Of a DNA stretch of 11,313 bases, positions 1-7,700 are shown piece by piece (position 1 is the first letter of the stretch; each line of letters starts with the position of its first letter). The position numbers and the translations under genes were made by a program. The DNA comes from Saccoglossus kowalevskii (lineage: Eukaryota > Hemichordata > Enteropneusta > Harrimaniidae), in assembly GCF_000003605.2 (NCBI RefSeq), contig NW_003130360.1, forward strand, positions 115,789 to 127,101, given 5' to 3'. Below the pieces are notes generated by a model, which saw nothing but the letters and a program-made list of their open reading frames with translations, was not told where the DNA came from and searched no databases.

Positions 1-1242
1 TTGAGAATTTGGTGACATGACTTGGGAATGAGGTGACATAGTTGCAGAACTTGGGAGTAAACTTTGAGCTTGTGCATGCATTCCTTTCAAATGAGGAGAC
101 ATATTCTCTGATACACTTTGATTGTGTGGAACCTGCGTTGGTGATTGGGATGGGATCCTTTGCGAAGCCTTTTGCATTCGACTGTTGACTTCTGGGCTTC
201 TCATTCTGGGATCGTTAAGGTCAATCATTTGTGGATGTGGTTGCCTCTGAACATCAAGCATATGTGGATGTTGATATGGAGATGGTGGTGGAGTCCAAGA
301 AGCATCAGCATGTGTACCATTGACAGAATATCCATGCATATTGTCAAAGCGTTGCTGGTGCATTCTCTGAGGAGACTGCATATGACCTGGACTAGCAGCA
401 ACTGGAGGTCGGCCCAAATGTTCAGGAGGCACAGGAGTACCTGGCATCTGATTTGGTGGCATTATTCTAGGATGTCGCATTGGACTTTGCGGATACTGTG
501 GTGGCATTGGTATCCCAGTGTTATGTGGTGGACACTGTCCTTGTTGCATATTGTGGGGTATTGGTGGTAACTGAGAACCATGTTGGGAGCCCTGAGGTGT
601 TTGCGGCATGCGGTGCACTTGGTGGGGGTCCATTGGACCTTGTTGCATGGGGGATGGTCCCTGTGGTTGATCAAGTGGTGGCATCTGCTGGGGACCATGC
701 AATAACTGTTGCGGCCCAGACGGATGTCTCTGTGGCATATCTCCTGACATGCCAGGTCGTGGTACCTGTCCAGGCATCTGTCCAGGCATTGGCGGTCTTT
801 GACCATGTACTCCAGTTGGCATTTGCTGACCATTCCTAGCATGATAATTACTCCAGTACTGCTGATGTATCTGTTCCCTTGTCATGGTTGGGTTAGGCAT
901 TCTATTCCCGTCTGGATAATACTGCTGGGATCTTGGATGTGGGGCACTACCAGGAAACCCTTGCGGAGGAGGGTATGGGTGATTTCCAGGTTGTCCTGGT
1001 CTGTACATTGGTCCACCATTAACAGGGGGACGATACCCAGGATGATTTGGCAGTGGGCCATGCATTATTGGCTGTCCGGGCAGATGTGAAGGCATTGGCT
1101 GTCCTGAATTTGGCACACGGGTTATCTGCACTTGGTCACCCATGAATGGAACAGGTGGTTGTACTCGTGCAACATTATTATTAGCCATTAGGGAATGGAC
1201 TACTGCCACGACTGTTGCTATCCTGGCTACTGCTATCTCCAT
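1..1242 (-). CDS. CECR2: CECR2 exon, second part: Pro/Gln/Met-rich C-terminal tail, open at window edge
   Basis: From base 1188 down to base 1 this frame has no stop codon; it is first open at 1242, just after TGA 1245-1243. It encodes about 395 residues very rich in Pro, Gln, Met, His, Gly and Asn, such as [14 protein letters not shown] and [14 protein letters not shown]. The long tail of vertebrate CECR2 after the bromodomain has the same composition. The frame lies one base off the bromodomain frame, so a join between the two must occur between about 1245 and 1181. Residues [17 protein letters not shown] look native; those between 1242 and 1189 probably do not. It is predicted disordered, and its role is unknown. 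The last codon, 3-1, is Gln, and the exon continues leftwards out of the window. Confidence 0.88.
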   Translation of the reverse strand, partial: MEIAVARIATVVAVVHSLMANNNVARVQPPVPFMGDQVQITRVPNSGQPMPSHLPGQPIMHGPLPNHPGYRPPVNGGPMYRPGQPGNHPYPPPQGFPGSAPHPRSQQYYPDGNRMPNPTMTREQIHQQYWSNYHARNGQQMPTGVHGQRPPMPGQMPGQVPRPGMSGDMPQRHPSGPQQLLHGPQQMPPLDQPQGPSPMQQGPMDPHQVHRMPQTPQGSQHGSQLPPIPHNMQQGQCPPHNTGIPMPPQYPQSPMRHPRIMPPNQMPGTPVPPEHLGRPPVAASPGHMQSPQRMHQQRFDNMHGYSVNGTHADASWTPPPSPYQHPHMLDVQRQPHPQMIDLNDPRMRSPEVNSRMQKASQRIPSQSPTQVPHNQSVSENMSPHLKGMHAQAQSLLPSSATMSPHSQVMSPNSQ

Positions 1243-1668
1243 TCACTTGACTCATCATTCTATTGGCAGTGTTTTCAAGTTCAAGAAGTCCATGAGTTGA
1301 AAACTGCTTACGAGTTTTTCTGCTTGTAATTGGCTCAATATCTTCACCAACCTGATAGTCATCATCACTATCATTATCTTCATCTGGAAATTCTTTACCT
1401 AAACTTTTCTTAAAGCATCTCTCCAAGTTCTCAGCCATGTGTGTGTACTCACTGTCTGGACCATTGTATTCCTGGCAGTTCTCAAAAATCAACTTGAAAT
1501 CAGAAATGAACTGAAATGGAAAAGTAATCACCAATTAAATTGTTAGATTCACAAAAAGTAGAAAGTAATTTGTACATGATTAACAATATGGTTATGGTAT
1601 TGGATCTGAGCATGTGCAAAATTAGTGGAGGGGCTCTTTGGAATTAAACATTAACAATTATTAATAAT

Positions 1669-1700
<32 letters not shown>

Positions 1701-4700
1701 CGACGACGACGACAACGACGACAACGACAGACATTTCCCTTAATATACCTTTCCCTTCCATCTTTGATGATACGGATAAGGTAAAAATGAATCTAGAGTC
1801 ACGTATTTGACATTGTCACTGAGTCTGAATATTAGGAAAATTGAGAGGAAGGCTTATTCATGATAGAGTAGATTGGAGGTTACATAATAAATTTGAGGAA
1901 AATATTTTGGCCACAAATAAAGTTTGTAAATAAATTAACATATCATAATTTGGGAGCAGTTAGTTCAAAACAAAAGTGAAAATATAGAAAAACTCACCTC
2001 ATCCTTGGATGTGTATTTTTTGCTGTTGATCTTCTTTTCGATGGTGGATAAATCCATCGGCTGGTCAATAATATCAAAGTATCCTGGTGCATATGATTCA
2101 TCAACAGGCTCCACAAATGGCCATGCATCATCATGAGCTTTGACAGGATCCAAAACTAGGATGAAAACAAAGTTACAAGGTCAGTTACAGATAGATTGAC
2201 AAAAGTCACATTTGAAACACTACTACTATTACATATGTGATTCACACTTGTATCACAATTTTGTTTAAAAGAGTGTCAATAAAAAAAACTCATCTAACCA
2301 GTGGACTGAAATTTCACATAGTTTCACAATAGAACCAGACACTTTCCTTGTTGATTAGCGACATCTGCAAAAATATTTATGTAATATTTTTTTTTTTTTT
2401 TTTTTATAAATGAATTGGCACACAAGTTACATTCTGGGGTTCAGAGGGGCATACAACTTTCACCTGATATGGTTGAAATTATGTGCTTATGTGAAATTAT
2501 TTGCAGATGATGTCGCTTTATTTTCTGACACTGTCATTGGCTTACAGCGACACTTAAACACATTATTGTAATAAGTGGAAAATAATTGTAAATTTATCTA
2601 AAACTAAAGTGATTGTATTTAAGGTGGGGGTAAACTTTCAAAAAATGAGAAATGGACTTACGATGGGGAACAAATCGAAGTGGTACCATATTATAAATAT
2701 TTAGGTGTTATTTTTTCAAACCGACTTTCTTGGTCTGAAGCAACAAAAATATTATCACAACAGGCAAAGAAGGCATTTTTCAATATTACCAGGGTTACAA
2801 AAATTACAAGTATGCTATCCTTTGATGTATTTTTTAAAATGTTTGACACTATGGCGTTACCAATATTAACTTATGGTTCCGAGGTATGGGGCTTTGAAAA
2901 TCATTTATGTTTGGAACGTGTACAATTTCTAGCCTGTCGTTATTTTTTGGGTGTCTCCTGCAATGCTCCAAATGTTGCAGTATTGGGTGAGTGTGGCAGA
3001 TTTCCTATTTATTTGCATACATCATTAAAATGCATTAGGTATTGGACAAAATTATTTAAAATGCCAGAAACCCGTTACTCAAAGAAACGCTACCTTATGT
3101 TATATAATATTGAAAAATCCAATCTTAGATCCAGGTTAACCTGGGTTAGTCATGTTAAAAAAATATTATTTTTATGTAATTTAGATGATGTTTGGGAATC
3201 ACAAACTGTCAATAACGTAAATGTGTTTTTGTGCATTTTTAAGAAAAAAATTAAATAAGTTCTATATACTGATTGGTTCAGCCAGGTATGTACTTTAGAG
3301 AAACTGACATTTTATAGGGAATTTAAATTTTTTTTGGAACCTGAAAAGTGCATTCTCATGTTCAAATGTTAGCTCGACTCCGCTGTTCATGCCACTATCT
3401 ACGTATTGAGACAGATAGAAAAAATAATGTAGATAGGAGTGAACGCATTTGCTTGCTTTGTAACAGTAACATTATTGAAAATGAATACCATTTTTTACTT
3501 ATTTGTTCCTTTTTTGTTAATTTAAGAATAAAATATGTTCCTGCTAACTTTTTTAATCCCCCAACAGTCAGTAAATATTAGAAATTAATGGGTACAAAAA
3601 ATACAGATCTTCTTCAATGACTGGGAGCCTTTACTTTTCACGCAATGAAATTGCGAAAAGAGCTACAATTATTGTCAATTGTTTAAAAATTGTAATTTTA
3701 TCTTCAAATATAAATAATGTATGTAAATATTATGGGCCGATGGCCTTCTATTATAAATAAAGACCATATATAAAAATATTTATTTACCATTTTTATAGGC
3801 TATCCTTTCCCCCACCACCAATCAGATATATTTTTTGAATTTATATGATGGATGGCAGTATCAAAGCATTTCAGAATTCAGACATTTTTTTAAACAAATA
3901 CAAAATAATGTGCACCAATTTATGTTCAATGCATGTACCAAGTTTGAAGAAAATCTATTCATACATAACCAAGATACAGCTCTAACAGAAATGCTAAATT
4001 TTGAAGCATAAGAGGATGACTTTAATGACTAAAGGGTACCCCACTGATGGTAATAAAACCTCCGGACAGTCTGAGGGCTGAGCCAACAGAGGCACATTGC
4101 AAGGGTGGGGACATCAGCAAATATGCTCAAATTTCTAAATGACAGGTTTGAGCATTTCCTAGACAAAAACACTGAGGCCAAAAACTTACTAATTTGCACC
4201 TCAATTTCTAAGGACTTTTCAATCCGATGGTTAGATTATTTTTTTTATTAGAGACACTCTGGGAACCAAAATCCAGGATGTAAGTAACTTCAATAATAAA
4301 ATTTTGCGACAATAGATGGTGAGGGATCTGCTTTTCCAAATGACGTTTTATATTTAGTGTATATATAATACTATAGTTTGATATAATAAATGTACTAAAA
4401 TTATTGATGAATAACAAGGCAATTTAAATTACCTTTAAATAGTCCAATACATAGTTCATCTAACTCTGTGTAATCATCATCATCATCAATATGGCGTTTC
4501 TTTAATGGTCTGGGAGACTGAGAGTCAATGTTCATTAGATCCGGGGGTAGCTCTTTTCCTGCTGATAGCAAGGCTGCTCTTTCTTCACGCAAGCGAACAC
4601 GCCGAGCCCTCTCTGCAAGCCAAAAAAGAAAAGCAAAAAAACATTGTTAGTATTATCACTAGAGATAGGAATCATCACAACATATATGACCTGGCATTTT

Positions 4701-7700
4701 AGGGGAACAGTTTGGCCTATCAAATCAACTATGGACTTTGTCACTGACAACTGTGAATATCCTTTCAGCACCAAAACATAACAAAGATATGTCAAAAACC
4801 AATGTTGTATTTGAGCTAAGACTAAATGCAGTCACAATCTGTGCATTGAAATGGTTCATATATATAGATTGAAAAAATTGTTGATAAAGGTATTTTCAAT
4901 CGAAATCCATGTACACGTATAGAACATGCGACATTGTCGTAGCATCAATAAAATTGGCCTGTATGTGCATGAGAAGTATGAATGACCTGTATCATCCCTC
5001 TCAAGATCTCAACATCTATGGCAAATTATTACTTATCAATTGTTTTCCTAACCCCTCATAAAAATGGTCCTGCAGTGAGGCTCTTCAGAAATCAAAGAAA
5101 CAAAGTCAAATGAAAGGTACACAGGTCAAAAGAAATTACCACTGTAGAGTTTCCTTTTTATTTCTTGTGTACCCGCTAAAATCATATAAAATTATGTATA
5201 TACACTGTACCTTCTTTAGCAACTTCCTTTTCGACTTGCTCTGCCCTCCGAACTTCCTCTTCAATTTTCCTGAATTCTTCTACTCTATTTTCATCAGTTT
5301 CATTTTGGTTTTCCATCTCTTCAACAGCAGCTATAGCAGCAAACTTTTCCTACAAAGCAACAAAGCTCATGAAATGCATTGACGTTAGACTATTTGAGTG
5401 GTTATCCACTCACATTAATGAAATACAGTAAGTTGAAAAACACATTTTCGTGCACATTGCAATACAGCAAGCAGTATTAAAACTGTAATGTAATATTTCT
5501 TACTGTGTGTTGGTAATTCAGTGAATTGCTGTCAAAGCTCTGGTGAAGAAGAAGAAATCTTTAAATAGATATATTTGGCTGTCATTTTAATGTGTTTAAC
5601 ATGCAAACCAAACGCAGATTACAAATTCAGTTAAGATCTCATTTCAGTTGTGGGAAGACAAGTTAGCATATTTGAAAATAATCTCTAACACATGTTTAAT
5701 TCAACTAAAGTCTAATGTTTACCTCTTCATCTTGCAACTGTCTCTTTGTTTCTAGCCTGGAAGAAATTCTTCTTGGTGCCATTTCAGACAGTCTTCTTGC
5801 CATCTCTTTTTCCTGCAAAACATCACGCAATTAACAAAACACAATGACAACACTGCACTTGCTGTATCTCAAACAGAAGCACACATATTTGAGTAGTTGT
5901 ATTTATTGTATCTGAATCACTGAAATATGACTAAACATAGACACACTTGTTATTTACAGAAGCATGTATGCTAATACTGTAAAATCTGTATTAGAAACCG
6001 TGGCTTCTATTAAAATGGTACAATGCAATAGAGGGGATGAGGCTTCTATTAGAGCATCTACACATATGAGAAATGATGAATTTTTGGTTCTCAATTATTC
6101 AAAAAAAAATGGGTGCGACTTCTATTAGGGATGCGGCTTCTAATACAGATTTTACGGTAATAAAGCATATGTGTGTGTACATAAAAATCAATGCAATCAG
6201 TACAACATGATTGGTTAGTTTTAACACCAGGTGCAAGCAGTCTTGCAATGAGCTGGATAATGCCAGTACAAGTGTCCTGTAATCATGACTTTACACTGGG
6301 TAACAACATTTTATCCCTGACATCAATTTATCTACTTAGATGAAAGTAACATACCTTATTAACTATCATAGTTGCAATCTCAGGGATAAAATCTTCAGTG
6401 ATTGTTTTATACAACTGCCTTTCACAGACTGTTTTACTGGACTGGAAAGTCTCAGCTAATTGTTCCCAATCTTCTGCAGTTTCACAGATCAGCTGCCATT
6501 TTGCTGGTAATCCAAGTTCCTCCTCTTCAATGCCTTCAGTTTCCCACTCGCTGTCACTCACAAGCTCCAAATCAATTTTCTTTTTACTCTTCTTCTTTAG
6601 TTTATCCTTTGTAGAAGAATCCCTTTTAGGTTTCCTGCCCCGCTTTTTTGGTGGAGAATCAGTGTCAGTTTTCTTCTTTTTGCATCGTTTACTTTTCTCT
6701 GTCGTTTTTTTGAGATTCTCCTGTTCAGGAGATGTAGCTCCATACTCTTCGTCTTCATCATCACTATCCTCAATAAACTCTTTACTTTTATATTCTTTTT
6801 TCAAAGTATCTTCTTTGCGTGGCCGGCCTCTTTTCTTTGGTTCATTTTCATAAGTCTCCAGATTTTTCCTCGGTCTACCCCTTTTCTTTTTTTCAACTTG
6901 AACACCACCTTTCTTTTGTTTCTTCCTAGCATGCTTCATTGATGCTCTACTACTCTCACAGCCAAGTGTTTCTGTTTCAATTACAAGTTTCTTAGGAAAG
7001 TCATCCATTCTATCATCCTCATCATCATCATCATCATCATCATCATCGTCATCTATCTCATTTTCATTCAAAATTCTCTCAGTTTTAATTTCCTGTTTAA
7101 AATTCTGTTCTAAGCTGTCAATTTTCTGACATTTGATTTCATCTTTTTTTTTATGTTTAATGCTGATATTTGATATGTTGTTATTTTCCTTTTTAATGTG
7201 TCTGCAATTGATCACTGATTCATCATCACTATTGCTATCGCTGTTGGTAGACATCACAGTTTTTTTGTTTTTCTTTGGCGATTTGAATTCATCACATTCC
7301 GCATTGTCATTACTGATGAAGTTTTCTGTTCTTGTATTTATCTTTGGTTTAGATATGTCATCAAATAACTCATGATTATCATCATCACTGTTACTGTCAC
7401 TATGGCAACAATTATTACCCACTTCCATATCTTTCGCTACAAGCTTTTCCACGTTCATAAATTTCTCCTCCAACATGTATTCCTCTTCTGTTGAAAAAAG
7501 ACCACATCCATCATTATCTTGATTGTCTGATGAATCTTCTTGGAAAGCTTCCACAACTTTTTTTTGAGATCTCGGTGATGCAGCATGTGATGTTTTATCT
7601 TTGATACTGCAAAAAAAAAACATCATCAACAAATGACGCTAAATCAATGAGCACAGAAAAATATGTGACTTATTAAGTGAAAACAAAAACAATTGGCTAC

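Larger units (their letters stand above)
2381..3771 (+). mobile_element. 5'-truncated, decayed non-LTR retrotransposon (LINE)
   Basis: The plus-strand fragment carries, in order, RT pieces resembling GVRQG..LSP (from 2424, as [10 protein letters not shown]), the catalytic FADD box (2500-2511), the YKYLGVIFS thumb region, [12 protein letters not shown], and a C-terminal cysteine-rich stretch ending YHFLLIC. The endonuclease and most of the RT are absent, as expected from 5' truncation, and part of the region between LSP and FADD is deleted. The 3' part has a GGCCGATGGCC hairpin and AATAAAG. The limits are set by the 12-bp flanking direct repeat. The layout suggests a CR1/L2/Jockey-group element; the clade is inference. 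It lies antisense to the host gene. Confidence 0.85.
2156..4432 (-). other. Largest complete intron, 2,277 bp, containing a LINE fragment
   Basis: Phase 1 intron between the REERA exon and the WPF exon, from GTAATT to CATCCTAG on the minus strand. The LINE fragment at about 2381-3771 sits inside it on the opposite strand. The 3784-4432 part has an 8-bp inverted repeat and otherwise AT-rich DNA, possibly old repeat, that I cannot identify. Confidence 0.88.

Noticed and set aside
145-1089. Plus- and minus-strand open frames at 145-570, 480-839, 799-1089 and 462-842
   Set aside because: They are shadows of the minus-strand Pro/Gln/Met-rich tail; their products (Trp- and Val-rich) follow from reading CCA/CAG/ATG codons in other frames.
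1190-1270. A tiny intron that would repair the frame after the bromodomain
   Set aside because: A GTGAAT donor near 1243 and an AG at about 1161 would give 83 bases and CTAAT branch-like sites, but the phase does not restore the tail frame and there is no pyrimidine tract.
1662-1730. Trinucleotide array as a possible poly-Asn/Gln coding exon
   Set aside because: It is inside an intron with good splice sites on both sides and no conserved residues around it.
3131-3144. Perfect palindrome CCAGGTTAACCTGG, similar to the array at 11130
   Set aside because: It falls within the former LINE coding sequence; the shared GGTTAACC core is short enough to be coincidence.
5110-5382. 90-residue hydrophobic plus-strand open frame resembling a membrane protein
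   Set aside because: It is antisense to the Glu/Lys-rich exon 5349-5211, which produces Phe/Leu/Ser codons on the other strand.
6398-7375. Plus-strand open frames 6398-6853, 6402-6614 and 7133-7375
   Set aside because: They are antisense to the conserved CECR2 exon; Ser/Phe/Leu runs arise from its Lys/Glu/Asp codons.
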